From JAMCYG01 sp027365565 (lineage in GTDB: Archaea > Micrarchaeota > Micrarchaeia > Micrarchaeales > Micrarchaeaceae), in NCBI GenBank assembly GCA_027365565.1, contig DAHXMI010000012.1, forward strand, positions 1-47,622: DNA of 47,622 bases, read 5' to 3'. Below the pieces are notes generated by a model. It worked only from the letters and a program-made list of their open reading frames with translations. It had not been told where the DNA came from and searched no databases. This document shows positions 12,910-22,035 of this stretch, piece after piece (position 1 is the first letter of the stretch; each line of letters begins with the position of its first letter). Both the position numbers and the translations under genes were made by a program.

Positions 12910-13740
12910 TCAGTGCCTGAATATCAGGCTTATCAAGTACTGTACCGCGTATACAGGCTCGTAGACTATCGGGAACGCTACAGGACCTCCGCCGAGGGCG
13001 ATGTAGTCGTTGGCTATGCCCGACCTTGTGGCTATCGTTATGTTTGCCTCCCTGCTTATAATCGGGCTCTGGGCAGAGCTGACGTGGAGCGTGGTGTGGT
13101 ATGTACCGGGCACGGACTCGTTCACCGTGTAGGTGAACCTCCTCTGCGTGCCATGCAGCGCTATTACGCTCTCGGTCAGGTTCCATGACGAAAGGCCAGT
13201 CATGCTTATGTCGAACGGGCTGTCAGAAACGCCGGTGTTGTTTATCGTGACGTCGATTGTAGCAGGCTGGCCCGGGCCCACGTTCAGGTAGGTAGGGCTG
13301 ACGTTTATGCTGAAAACATCCGGCGTGACGTTTACGTACGCCTTGAACGTGACGCTCCCCAGCTTCGAATAGTTGCCCGTGTTGATTGCCGTGAGATTGA
13401 AGCTGTACGTGCCGTTTGCCGCCGAGGCCGAAGGCGTTATCTGCGCCGAGAGATACTTCGTGTTGAGCGCCGAGTTCTCTGTCACCCAGCCGTTAGGGGT
13501 CCCGGAAACATAGAGCTCGTTCCAGCCGTATTCGTACAGTGTGCCGTTCGCGCTCTGGGTTAATGAGGATATTGTGACATAGAAGGTCTGGCCTGGCCCG
13601 ACCCTGCCGATGTAGACGGTGCCGTTGTTGTGCACCGTGAGGCTGTGAGGTTCCGTTATGCTTACGTATGGCGTAGCCGCAGCTGCCGAAGAAAACAGCG
13701 CAAGTGCTGCCAGAATGGCAATTGCCACCATGTATTTCAT
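12910..13740 (-). CDS. Secreted or surface beta-sandwich protein
   Basis: 276 aa. A Sec signal peptide (YMVAIAILAALALFSSAAAA) is followed by a Thr/Ser/Asn-rich extracellular part. Two Ig-like beta domains can be seen; the second has the CARDB/NEW3-type pattern INVSPTYLNVGPGQPATIDV...TINNTGVSDSPFDI. There are about nine N-x-S/T sequons, consistent with archaeal N-glycosylation. A hydrophobic stretch at the C-terminus (AVQYLISLIF) could be a membrane anchor. Start ATG 13740. It probably has its own promoter (TAATTTTTAA about 35 nt upstream) although it follows the UPF0200 gene by 56 nt. Confidence 0.8.
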   Translation of the reverse strand: MKYMVAIAILAALALFSSAAAATPYVSITEPHSLTVHNNGTVYIGRVGPGQTFYVTISSLTQSANGTLYEYGWNELYVSGTPNGWVTENSALNTKYLSAQITPSASAANGTYSFNLTAINTGNYSKLGSVTFKAYVNVTPDVFSINVSPTYLNVGPGQPATIDVTINNTGVSDSPFDISMTGLSSWNLTESVIALHGTQRRFTYTVNESVPGTYHTTLHVSSAQSPIISREANITIATRSGIANDYIALGGGPVAFPIVYEPVYAVQYLISLIFRH

Positions 13741-13796
13741 TTTTCGCGCCTCGGTTATTGTTGTCAGGCAAAGGTTAAAAATTAGACTGCGCTGCG

Positions 13797-14351
13797 CTAT
13801 CTGCGTCCTTTTGCGCCCTTTATTGAATTTATCACGCTAGTGAGGTTGCCTGTCAGCTCCCTCCTCGTGCCCTCGTTGGATATTATAACATCAGCCATGG
13901 CTATTGCCTCCCTTATCCCCCATCCGCTCTCTACGCGGTCGCGCTTCTCCAGACCGTTCCTCATGGCCGCGTCGTCCATTCGCGCGCGTTCTTCAAGTCT
14001 GCTGTACCTTTCATTCCTCGGGGTAGACAGTGCTATGACGCACATGCCTGCACCGAGCTGCTCCCTGAGGCTGTGTATCTCGGCCGGACTCCTTATGCCG
14101 ATTATTGCCACATCCCCCTTTTCCTTCTTCGCAGCCATCCCGGCAAACTTCGCCACTGCAGCCTGCCCGTGCCTCTTTCTCAGTTCCGTCGAAAAGCTGC
14201 GCAGGCTGTTTGGGTCTACGCGCACATGCTGTTCTTTCATGAGCCGCCTTACGAAGGCGCCCATCTCTATAACCGAGAAGCCGTGCGCCTTTAGGATGCG
14301 TGCAGCGGTCGATTTGCCGGCGCCCGGCATCCCAGTAATGCAGATGATCAT
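13797..14351 (-). CDS. UPF0200-family P-loop kinase-like protein
   Basis: 184 aa. The Walker A GMPGAGKST (residues 7-15) opens an adenylate-kinase-like fold; GFSVIEMGAFVRR and LRKRHGQAAVAKF are typical of the archaeal UPF0200 family, annotated as nucleotide-kinase or dephospho-CoA-kinase-like. A basic lid region (RNERYSRLEERAR) is present. The real substrate is unknown. GTGATT precedes the start by 3 nt, and the upstream pilin stop is 4 nt away, so it lies within the two-component/pilin operon. Confidence 0.85.
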   Translation of the reverse strand: MIICITGMPGAGKSTAARILKAHGFSVIEMGAFVRRLMKEQHVRVDPNSLRSFSTELRKRHGQAAVAKFAGMAAKKEKGDVAIIGIRSPAEIHSLREQLGAGMCVIALSTPRNERYSRLEERARMDDAAMRNGLEKRDRVESGWGIREAIAMADVIISNEGTRRELTGNLTSVINSIKGAKGRR

Positions 14352-14355
14352 GCAA

Positions 14356-14901
14356 TCACGTATACTTCACACTGAAAGCAACGACCTGTTCGATCGTATG
14401 CCCTGGCAGGTTCGAGTAGCTGTAGTTGAGCCAGGCATAGCCGGTGAAGGTATTGCCCAGGTTGCCGGTAGCCCTTGCCCCGCTGTTCGTGTAGCAGTAA
14501 GCGGATACCAGCGTTGCGTTGCTTGTCGGCAAAGAGGGATTGGGTATCGCGTTTGCCGGATAGAACGATGTTCCCGAACCGCTATCAGGCAGCACAAAGG
14601 AGTTGCCCGTGGCGGGCGCGTCTCCAGTAGTGTTCTGCTCTGAGGAGCAGGCAAAACCGTTTATTGTTATAGTACCCCCGGTGGCCTGGAGAATGACCAC
14701 GCTGAGCACGCCAGTGGTGTTTATCGAATATGAGACACAGCTGAACGCCGGGGACGGCGTGCAGCTTTCCGGTGAAAGAGAGGCATTGAACGCGCCGAGG
14801 TTCGCGATTATGAACAGGGCCGCGGTTATTATCACTATGGCTATGCCGTACGATATCAGGAAGTCGAGCGCCGCCTGCGCTCTCCGCGCTGCATGAGTCA
14901 T
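14356..14901 (-). CDS. Type IV pilin-like surface protein (class III signal)
   Basis: 181 aa. The N-terminus has a short basic leader (HAARRAQ) and then a hydrophobic helix ALDFLISYGIAIVIITAALF, the same design as the AQSAMEYLMTYGWAI helix of the LamG pilins in this window. A prepilin peptidase would cut near RRAQ. The rest is a Ser/Thr/Gly-rich extracellular domain with three or four Cys and several N-glycosylation sequons. It starts 9 nt after the response-regulator stop, so a two-component system and this pilin share a transcript. Confidence 0.78.
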   Translation of the reverse strand: MTHAARRAQAALDFLISYGIAIVIITAALFIIANLGAFNASLSPESCTPSPAFSCVSYSINTTGVLSVVILQATGGTITINGFACSSEQNTTGDAPATGNSFVLPDSGSGTSFYPANAIPNPSLPTSNATLVSAYCYTNSGARATGNLGNTFTGYAWLNYSYSNLPGHTIEQVVAFSVKYT

Positions 14902-14910
14902 CGCAACCCT

Positions 14911-16164
14911 CTACACAATGAAATCATCGCCGGACTCTTCGCGGTCGGATGCCTGCTTGGGCTGCTTGCCCACGTTTATCTTCACGCCGTTGTCGTCCCT
15001 GGTTATCTTTATGTCGAACTCCTTGTCGCTGAACTCCCCGCTTTCAAGGAGCCTCTGCAGTTCCTCATATGTGTAGGAGCCTATGTCCCTCGCGGACGTG
15101 CCCCTCTCGCTGAGTATGCTCTTCCTCCTTTCGACTATGTTCTCCTTGTCCAGCTCAGCATATGATAGCGACAGCTTCGGTATCTCCTTTGATTCGAAGA
15201 GGCTCTCGATGTCCACATCTATCGGCTTGTATCCCTCATCCTGCAATATGAACGGAAGCACCGCCGAGAACTCTTCTTTTATCTTGCTCACCAGCGCACT
15301 TATCTTGTCCCTGGCGCCGCCAACCACGAACGACTCGTTGTTCAGGAATCCCACAAACGCGTTCTGGTTGTCGTCCTTGACTATGTCCTGCAGCAACTGG
15401 GATATGAGCCTCAGTATCACTATGCCTGACTTCTCGCCGAAGTGCTGGACATACTGCGCCAGGTTGTTTATCTTTATTACACCCATGACGTTGTCCGCGC
15501 CCGCCTTTATCGCCTTTTCCACCTCTCCCGATATCCTCTCCTCGTCCGGGAGGTCTATCAGCGGGTCGAAGCGCTTGCCCTTCTTCCTGAGGAATAGGGT
15601 TACCAGGCTTCTTACCTCCATCGGGTCGAACGGCTTCTTGATGTAGTAGTTAGCGCCGTACTGTATGCCCTTGAACCTGTTGCTCGTCGGATCCATGGCG
15701 CTTACAAGTATTACAATCGTGTTCTTGAGTTCCGGGTCGCTCTTTATCGTCTGGCATATGTCCAGCCCGTCGCGGTTCGGCAGCATTAGGTCCAGCACCA
15801 CCAGGTCGGGGTGCTCCTTTCTGACGAATGGGAGCGCCTGGCCTCCGTCATAGAGCTGTGATATCTCATACTCCTTTCCTATCGATAGCGCCATGAGCTT
15901 GTTTATGTTAGGGTCATCCTCGACTATCAGCACCTTGCGCAGCTTGTCGGAACCGTCCGCCAGTATGTAGTACGTCATCATGCCACCGGTCGCCCTGGAC
16001 GCTATAGCCTTGTCCCTCTCCAGTTCCGAGAGCACGGACTTTAGGCTGTCTTCAGGTATGCCGCTTGAGAATGCGTCGTCCCTTAGCTCGTTGTAGGATA
16101 TCTGCTGCTTATCGTTTATCCTCGAAAGAAGGTCGCTCTTGAGTTCATCAGAGGTCTCCGGCAT
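14911..16164 (-). CDS. Response regulator: winged helix - REC - degenerate GGDEF-like domain
   Basis: 417 aa. Residues 1-70 form a winged-helix-like region (LLSRINDKQQISYNEL...). A receiver domain follows with acidic pocket EDD (82-84), phospho-acceptor Asp in VVLDLMLP (125), Ser in LVSAMD and Lys in YIKKPFDP. Residues about 205-290 look like a GGDEF fold: GVIKINNLAQYVQHFGEKSG and a following VGFLNNESFVVGG. The GGDEF signature itself is replaced by LNNES, so it cannot make c-di-GMP by the usual mechanism. The tail is charged. Start ATG 16164 has GGTGACC 4 nt upstream. Its partner kinase lies 60 nt upstream. Confidence 0.85.
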   Translation of the reverse strand: MPETSDELKSDLLSRINDKQQISYNELRDDAFSSGIPEDSLKSVLSELERDKAIASRATGGMMTYYILADGSDKLRKVLIVEDDPNINKLMALSIGKEYEISQLYDGGQALPFVRKEHPDLVVLDLMLPNRDGLDICQTIKSDPELKNTIVILVSAMDPTSNRFKGIQYGANYYIKKPFDPMEVRSLVTLFLRKKGKRFDPLIDLPDEERISGEVEKAIKAGADNVMGVIKINNLAQYVQHFGEKSGIVILRLISQLLQDIVKDDNQNAFVGFLNNESFVVGGARDKISALVSKIKEEFSAVLPFILQDEGYKPIDVDIESLFESKEIPKLSLSYAELDKENIVERRKSILSERGTSARDIGSYTYEELQRLLESGEFSDKEFDIKITRDDNGVKINVGKQPKQASDREESGDDFIV

Positions 16165-16224
16165 GATGGTCACCAGACCTATTTGTGAAAGAAGAATAAT
16201 ATTGCTTTGCAATGCCCCTGCGGG

Positions 16225-18462
16225 CTACTTTGCAGCCGCCTTCGCCCTCCTCTGCTTGTACGCCACCGGCAATATGAAGTAGAACTTGCTTCCCTTACCC
16301 AGCTCCGAGTCCACCTTTATCTTGCCGTGGTGCAGCGACACTATCTCCCTGGTTATCGACAGCCCGAGGCCCGTGCCCGCTCCAGGCTGCATGACGAGCT
16401 CCTTCTTCGGCGCCTGGTAGAATTCCCTGAAGAGCCTGCGCTTGTCCTCTGGGCTTATACCTATTCCAGTGTCGATAACGTCGAACTCTATGCTTTTCCT
16501 GGTCTTCCTGAACATGTGTACGGTTATGCCACCCTTATCGGTGAACTTGATGGAGTTGCCGATGAGGTTTACGAAAACCTGTATCAGCCTGTTCGGGTCC
16601 GCGATTATCGGCGGCACGTCGTAGTCTACATTCCACTTGAATTCCAGGCCCTTGTTGACCGCAGACTCCTCCAGCGACTTTATCGTCGGGTTGTTGTACA
16701 TGTCCCTGAGGTTGACCTCGCGCACGTCGAGCTTCACCTTGTCGGACTCGAGCTTCGCCGCGTCGAGCACCTGCTGTATTATCAGCATGAGCCTTGACGA
16801 CTCGTCTATTATCGTGCTCAGGTACTCCTTCTGCTCGGGGCTGAGCTCCCCGAACTCTCCGTTGCGTATCAGCTTGGCGAAGCCCTCTATGTTGGTCAGG
16901 GGCGTCTTGAGCTCATGGGATATGTTGTAGATGAACTGGGACTTGAGGTCGCCTACCCCCTTCAGCTTCGCTACCTCGCTCTGGCTGTTCCTCAGCTTCA
17001 TCTCAAGGTCGTCCAGCGTCCGCTTTGTAAGCAGCTCCTTGATAAGTATTATGTAGCTCACGCTCCCGTCTGCCTTCTTGAAGAGCCTGATGGAATGCGT
17101 TGCAGGAACAGGAACGCCGTCGCGCCTCTTCACATTGACGTACGAGTTGTCGACCTTTCCGTACCTCTTCGCATAGTTGAGATCCCTGTCGAGTATTTTC
17201 TCATCCTCATATACCGACCTCAGCTCCTTGCCTATAAGGTCCTCCTTCGCGTATCCAAGCACGCTCTCCGCGGGCATGTTGCAGCTGTCTATGTAGCCGA
17301 TGTCCGTTGATATTATCGCTATGTCCGAAGTGCTTTCAAGGAACCCGTACAGCCCGTCCGTCACCGCCGCGAGATACTTCTCGCTGTCTGCCTTCTCTAT
17401 AAGCAGCATGGCGCCGCCCTCAGTCCTCATCGCGACTATCTTCGAGTATATTGGTATCGCGCTGTTTGGCATTATATCTGCGTATAGCACCGCACTTCCT
17501 GAATCGCTTTTGAGAAGTTCCTCGAGCGACGACTTCGCCCTGGCCCTATCGGACTCCTTTACCAGATTCGCAATGTTTATCCCTTCGAGCATCTGTGGGG
17601 TATAGCCGAATATCCTCTCGAAGTTGTCGGCTGCCGCGGTCACTGACAGTTCGCCGTTCACCGAGACTACGGTTACGTCGCCGCTGTTCATTATTAGCCT
17701 GTTGACGCTGCTCAGCATCTCCGTGTCGGTAATGTCTGCAACGCTTATGTGCATCAGCGACTTGTTCACCATCGTGGCCATGGCTGAATACCTCCGGACC
17801 TTCCCCATCACTTCCAGGCTAAGCGAGTATGCCTTCCTTTTAGCCGCCTCGACCTCCTGGAAGTCTATACCGAATATCTTCTGCACGTCGGAATAGCTGT
17901 TGTTGAGTTCGGGAAATTCCTTCCGCACCCTCGCATTGGCCTTCACTACCTTGTTTGTCGGGGCGGCGAGCACCTGCATGCCTGAGCCATCGAACGCCGC
18001 GTTGAAGTACTCAACTAAGCTGAGGTTCCTCGACGCCTCGGACTTGTAGTTTATCGCATATCCCACGAGGTGCGCCGCGATATAGACGCTGTCGACAATG
18101 TCCTGGCTGAACCTGCCTTGGATCTTCGAATAGAGTTCGATTAGGTGGGTAACCCTGCCATTGGCCATTACCGGCACTACGGCACAGCTGCTGTAGCCTT
18201 CGGCGTGCCTGCTTACCAACTCCGGAAAATCAGAGTACTCGCTGAGCTGGTTGTCGATGTACGGCTTCTTCGTGTTGATTAGGTAGTTTGACAGCGCGCT
18301 GCTCGTAGAGCTGCCGACAGGGTTCATTACCGCACGGTCCAGCCCGAAGAATTCCTTTATCCGCGAGGAGAACTGCGTAGATATGTCGCTCTTGTCAGAG
18401 CCGCTGTTCGCTATGGGAATCAGCTCGTCGAAAAGCTTCTGCAGCACGAGATTGTCTGCCAT
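16225..18462 (-). CDS. Soluble sensor histidine kinase (GAF - PAS - HisKA - HATPase)
   Basis: 745 aa. No membrane helix, so it senses a cytosolic signal. Order: GAF-like region (about 20-145), a PAS-like linker, two PAS domains (about 260-365 and 375-485), a short coiled coil (LDDLEMKLRNSQSEVAKL), HisKA with H-box FIYNISHELKTPLTN (His about 516), and HATPase_c with N-box NLIGNSIKF, G1 DTGIGI and G2 GAGTGLGLSI. All catalytic motifs are intact. Start ATG 18462 (MADNLVL) is preceded by GGTG. The response regulator and pilin downstream are the likely outputs. Two-component systems in archaea are mostly acquired from bacteria. Confidence 0.95.
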   Translation of the reverse strand: MADNLVLQKLFDELIPIANSGSDKSDISTQFSSRIKEFFGLDRAVMNPVGSSTSSALSNYLINTKKPYIDNQLSEYSDFPELVSRHAEGYSSCAVVPVMANGRVTHLIELYSKIQGRFSQDIVDSVYIAAHLVGYAINYKSEASRNLSLVEYFNAAFDGSGMQVLAAPTNKVVKANARVRKEFPELNNSYSDVQKIFGIDFQEVEAAKRKAYSLSLEVMGKVRRYSAMATMVNKSLMHISVADITDTEMLSSVNRLIMNSGDVTVVSVNGELSVTAAADNFERIFGYTPQMLEGINIANLVKESDRARAKSSLEELLKSDSGSAVLYADIMPNSAIPIYSKIVAMRTEGGAMLLIEKADSEKYLAAVTDGLYGFLESTSDIAIISTDIGYIDSCNMPAESVLGYAKEDLIGKELRSVYEDEKILDRDLNYAKRYGKVDNSYVNVKRRDGVPVPATHSIRLFKKADGSVSYIILIKELLTKRTLDDLEMKLRNSQSEVAKLKGVGDLKSQFIYNISHELKTPLTNIEGFAKLIRNGEFGELSPEQKEYLSTIIDESSRLMLIIQQVLDAAKLESDKVKLDVREVNLRDMYNNPTIKSLEESAVNKGLEFKWNVDYDVPPIIADPNRLIQVFVNLIGNSIKFTDKGGITVHMFRKTRKSIEFDVIDTGIGISPEDKRRLFREFYQAPKKELVMQPGAGTGLGLSITREIVSLHHGKIKVDSELGKGSKFYFILPVAYKQRRAKAAAK

Positions 18463-18572
18463 ATTGGAGCACCGCCGCGATTTCACTGCGCCGGTAATAT
18501 TTATATTCAGTGATATATTAATATCTCTGTGGATTCAGGATGTTTCAAGGTAACGAAAAGGAAGGTGGCAGC

Positions 18573-19232
18573 ATGCAGCCAAAAAAACTCTTTGATGGAG
18601 TGTACGTTCATGAAAGCAAGATACTCACGGTGAACTTGGCAAGGGGATCCAAGGTGTACGGCGAGGAGCTCTTCGAGTTAGGCAGCGCTGAGTATAGGTC
18701 CTGGAATCCGTACAGGAGCAAGCTCTCCGCGGCGATACTCAACGGACTGAAGAACATGGTTATAGAGAAGGGCAATTCCGTACTGTACCTTGGCGCTGCA
18801 ACCGGCACGACGGCGAGCCACGTCAGCGACATAGTCGGCGAGAAGGGCAGGGTCTACTGCATCGAGTTCTCCGAGAGGAATATGAGGAGCCTGATCGAGG
18901 TTTGCGCCAGAAGGAAGAACATGCTGCCGATACTTGCAGATGTGAGGTATGTGGAAAAATACAGGGAGATGGTGCAGGAGTGTGACGTACTTTACCAGGA
19001 CGTCTCGGCTAAGGAGCAGGCCGATATAATAAAGAAGAACGCCGTTTTCCTGAAGAAGGGCGGCTATGCATACTTCGCGATAAAGTCGCAGAGCATAGAC
19101 ATATCCAGGAAGCCAGAAGAGGTTTTCGAGGAGGTGAAGGCGGAAATCGCCGACACGTTCGAAGTGGTCGAGACAGTGAGGCTGGAGCCGTATGATGAGA
19201 TGCATCTCTTCATGGTACTAAAGAAGAGATGA
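18573..19232 (+). CDS. flpA: Fibrillarin-like rRNA/tRNA 2'-O-methyltransferase
   Basis: 219 aa. The archaeal fibrillarin start (FDGVYVHESKILTVN) is followed by the SAM-binding Rossmann fold: VLYLGAATGTTASHVSDIVG and VYCIEFSERNMRSL, then LPILADVRYVEKY, DVLYQDVSAKEQ and YAYFAIKSQSID. It is the catalytic subunit of box C/D RNPs, which methylate rRNA at guide-selected sites. ATG 18573 has GGTGGC with a 3-nt spacer; the in-frame ATG 18540 would add 11 residues and has no site. The Nop5 gene usually adjacent is not here. Confidence 0.96.
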   Translation: MQPKKLFDGVYVHESKILTVNLARGSKVYGEELFELGSAEYRSWNPYRSKLSAAILNGLKNMVIEKGNSVLYLGAATGTTASHVSDIVGEKGRVYCIEFSERNMRSLIEVCARRKNMLPILADVRYVEKYREMVQECDVLYQDVSAKEQADIIKKNAVFLKKGGYAYFAIKSQSIDISRKPEEVFEEVKAEIADTFEVVETVRLEPYDEMHLFMVLKKR

Positions 19233-19284
19233 GCGCCTCGGCGGCATGGAAAGAGATTTAGAAGATGGTTGAGATTTGGTTGGT

Positions 19285-20115
19285 ATGGCGGAATTTGGCA
19301 GCCTGGCAACGGCGATTAAGCTTGCAAGGTCTTCCGGCACAAGCCTATTCTGCAGGTATTGCGGGAATGAGACAGTCGCAGTAGGCAGCAAGGGTGTGTG
19401 CTCCAACTGCGAGATGCCGGTCGAACAGAACCAAAAGGCGTTCTCGGAAAGGAACGCGGAGATATTCCAGACGGCCAAGTCCATAAAAAGCGCGGTAGGG
19501 AAAGGCGACTTCGACAGCGCAGTGAAGGTGTACGAAGAGGCCTTCGCAAAGTACCGCGACCCCGGTATGCTGTATGCCGAGAGCCTTGTGAAGATAAAGC
19601 AGTCGAACGCGGCGATTGCGCAGATAAGATACGACAGAAAAGGTTTCATGGAGGAGAACACCGCGTACAGGAACAGCGGCGCGAAGCTCGTCAGCGAGGC
19701 CAAGCTGCTCCTGTTTAAAGCGATAAGCGCATGCAATGCGGCGATGGCCGCAGGGCCGACCCCTGGCAATGCGTACCTGCTCTTCCTGTGCTACAGCAAA
19801 ATAGGGAATGCAAGGGCCTCGTCGAATGCCATCGGACTAATAGAGAAGGCAGGCAACACGTATCTCAGCATGTATGCAAGGATGGCGTACGACTCGACAG
19901 TCCGAGACTACAAAGCACTGGAACGGGACTCGGAGGCCATGCTTAACAGCGAAAACTTCTCGGTGAACGCGCTGTTCTACCTCGCGCTTGCAGCGCTTAG
20001 GAATGGGAATGAGAAGTATGCGAAAAGCATAATGGAAGGCGCAAAAGGGTTTGTTGGCAGCAGCCTTACCCTCCTTCAGAAAGATATGGAACGCTTCGAA
20101 CAGAGCCTCATGTGA
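19285..20115 (+). CDS. Zinc-ribbon protein with a helical-repeat (TPR-like) body
   Basis: 276 aa; not a family I can name. The N-terminus has a zinc ribbon CRYCGNETVAVGSKGVCSNC (two CxxC knuckles). The remainder is all-alpha with Ala-rich helix pairs (GDFDSAVKVYEEAFAKY, NSENFSVNALFYLALAALRNG), consistent with TPR-like repeats and a scaffolding or RNA/protein-binding role. Start ATG 19285 (MAEFGS); a TTG at 19276 is possible. It follows fibrillarin by 52 nt on the same strand and converges with the GluRS-like gene. Confidence 0.75.
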   Translation: MAEFGSLATAIKLARSSGTSLFCRYCGNETVAVGSKGVCSNCEMPVEQNQKAFSERNAEIFQTAKSIKSAVGKGDFDSAVKVYEEAFAKYRDPGMLYAESLVKIKQSNAAIAQIRYDRKGFMEENTAYRNSGAKLVSEAKLLLFKAISACNAAMAAGPTPGNAYLLFLCYSKIGNARASSNAIGLIEKAGNTYLSMYARMAYDSTVRDYKALERDSEAMLNSENFSVNALFYLALAALRNGNEKYAKSIMEGAKGFVGSSLTLLQKDMERFEQSLM

Positions 20116-20138
20116 TAAGCGGCACATACATGTGCGCG

Positions 20139-21365
20139 TCACTTCCTCTTCTCTTCGGCCTTCAGCCGCCTGTTTATCGATTCGAGCTTCCGCATGTCTA
20201 GGTGCGAATCGTTCTTCCCTATCCCTGAATTGACTACGTACTCCCTCAGTGCTGCGGGCAGTATTCCCTTCTTCCTGAGCCCCGCTATGGTGGGTGCCCT
20301 TGGATCGTCCCATCCGCTGAGCCTTCCATCCTGTATCGCCTTCCTTATGTCGGACTTGTGCGGGAAGTCATGCGACGCTATGAGCAATCCTATGTCAAGG
20401 GTGTGGGGCTGCTCCCAGCCGAGCGCGTCGTAGAGATATTTCTGCTTGACGCTGTTCATCTCGTGCTCCTTGCCCCTTATCACAAGGTTCACGGCCATCT
20501 CGTGGTCGTCTATCACTACGGAGAAGTTGTAGAGAGGCCATACCCTGTACTTGCTGCCTGTGATAGGATGGCTCTTGTCTATTATCCTGAACATCGGCCA
20601 GTCCCTGACCGAGGGATTAGGGTGCTGCATGTCGGTCTTCATCCTGAGGACTGCTTCGCCCTCCTTTGAAGTCGAATGCATGCTCTTCCATTTCTTCATA
20701 TTCTCTGCCGGGGCCGAGCCCCTGCACGCGCAGCTTATGCCCTCCCTCTTGTTCTTCTGCATCAATTCCCTGGGGCACGTGCACACATAAGCGTGACCGG
20801 ACCCGATCAGCTGCTCCGCATACTTGTAATATATCTCGAGGCGCTCGCTCTGCTTGAACACGCCCGCTATGGAGCATTCGAGCCATTCGAGATCTTCAAC
20901 GATGAGCCTGTATGCCTCAACGTTGGGCTCCTTTGTCCTTGGGTCCGTGTCTTCGAACCGCAGGAAGAACTTGCCAGGGTACTTCTTCGAGTACTCGTCG
21001 CACAGGATTGCGACCTTGGAATGCCCGATGGTAAGGTAACCGCTCGGGTTCGGGGCAAACCTAGTGTTAACCGCGGTGCCTGGGCCGGCCCATTGCAGGT
21101 CCGGAAGGCCCTCTCTCTGCTCATGCTCCGGGAAGGTGTACTTGCCGACCTCAACTTCTATTTCCTCCTTTGAAAGAGCGTTTACCTCTCCGACGACTTT
21201 GTCAATTATCTTCTTGAGGTCCTTGAAACCGAGGCTTTTCGCGTCGGGGACTTCCGCGAATATCTTGTTCAGGACTATGCCGGATTCTGCCTTGCCGTAG
21301 TCGTGCGCATTCTTCAGTGCGAACTTCCTCGCAGCCTCAGTAATCCTGTCTTCAGCTTCCGACAT
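20139..21365 (-). CDS. Truncated GluRS-like class I synthetase with altered signatures
   Basis: 408 aa. Archaeal-type GluRS over its whole length: N-terminal helical region (1-85), catalytic Rossmann fold (RFAPNPSG, FLRFEDTDP), Cys-rich insertion (CTCPRELM...SCACRG), YRVWPLYNFSVVIDDH, VIRGKEHEMN and SGWDDPRAPT. Three oddities. HIGH reads TIGH (YLTIGHSK). The KMSKS equivalent (LSTS-like in archaea) reads FPHKSD. The protein stops at KLESINRRLKAEEKRK, just where the anticodon-binding beta-barrels of about 160 aa should begin. So it may not charge tRNA-Glu normally. It could be a paralogue with another job, or depend on a separate anticodon-binding partner. The C-terminal part is not encoded downstream in any frame I can see. 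Confidence 0.85.
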   Translation of the reverse strand: MSEAEDRITEAARKFALKNAHDYGKAESGIVLNKIFAEVPDAKSLGFKDLKKIIDKVVGEVNALSKEEIEVEVGKYTFPEHEQREGLPDLQWAGPGTAVNTRFAPNPSGYLTIGHSKVAILCDEYSKKYPGKFFLRFEDTDPRTKEPNVEAYRLIVEDLEWLECSIAGVFKQSERLEIYYKYAEQLIGSGHAYVCTCPRELMQKNKREGISCACRGSAPAENMKKWKSMHSTSKEGEAVLRMKTDMQHPNPSVRDWPMFRIIDKSHPITGSKYRVWPLYNFSVVIDDHEMAVNLVIRGKEHEMNSVKQKYLYDALGWEQPHTLDIGLLIASHDFPHKSDIRKAIQDGRLSGWDDPRAPTIAGLRKKGILPAALREYVVNSGIGKNDSHLDMRKLESINRRLKAEEKRK

Positions 21366-21408
21366 ATCCCACGCCGATTAATTCAAGGCTTTTCAACGCA
21401 TTTAACCA

Positions 21409-22035
21409 TTACTGGCTGACTACCTTCAATTCCATCTGGTATGCAGTGCCGTTGTAATACACAGAATATCCAGAGCTGCTCTCCACCACCGAGGCCATCG
21501 CAAAGAGCTTTATTGTAGAGTTTATTGGAAGAAGTGGTGAGATGGACACGGACTGCGTTGCCAGCGGCGAAGCGATCGGCAACTCACCTCTAGAACTACT
21601 TAGATTAATGTACTTTGGCAGTGTCAGGAGAGCGCTAGCTGACATAATGACGTTGCTGGTGACCGTATTGCTGCTAAGGTACTCCTGCAGGCCATATGGT
21701 GAAATCGTAGACAGTGATACGTAGAACCCGTTCTGTTCCGATGTGTAGTATGATATGGTATGGTTGTTCTCCATCGTCTGGAGCATTGAGGTAAGCGAGG
21801 CGTTGCCTGAAGGCGAAAGCCCCGTGGTGTTCAGGTGCACGTCCTGCTTGTATCCCGATACGGTTGCATTTACGTACCCTTGGGCTATACCTATAGACGT
21901 GCCGCTCGGGACTGTCGTCGTCGTGGATGTGCTGGAGTTGTTGTTGCCGAATCCACCTATCGAGGTTATGAACATGAAAGCCACGAAAATAGACCCGCTA
22001 AGCAGTATGAGCTTTTTCTTCTTCAGATCGTCCAT
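21409..22035 (-). CDS. Membrane-anchored extracytoplasmic orphan
   Basis: 208 aa. A short basic cytoplasmic start (MDDLKKKK) precedes one transmembrane helix (LILLSGSIFVAFMFITSIGG). A Ser/Thr-rich linker (NNNSSTSTTTTVP) and an extracellular domain with about eight N-x-S/T sequons follow. No Cys. No family recognised. The ATG at 22035 is preferred to the ATG at 22044 because of the basic start. It follows a similar design to the anchored protein at 31970-32611, but I see no sequence similarity. Confidence 0.72.
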   Translation of the reverse strand: MDDLKKKKLILLSGSIFVAFMFITSIGGFGNNNSSTSTTTTVPSGTSIGIAQGYVNATVSGYKQDVHLNTTGLSPSGNASLTSMLQTMENNHTISYYTSEQNGFYVSLSTISPYGLQEYLSSNTVTSNVIMSASALLTLPKYINLSSSRGELPIASPLATQSVSISPLLPINSTIKLFAMASVVESSSGYSVYYNGTAYQMELKVVSQ

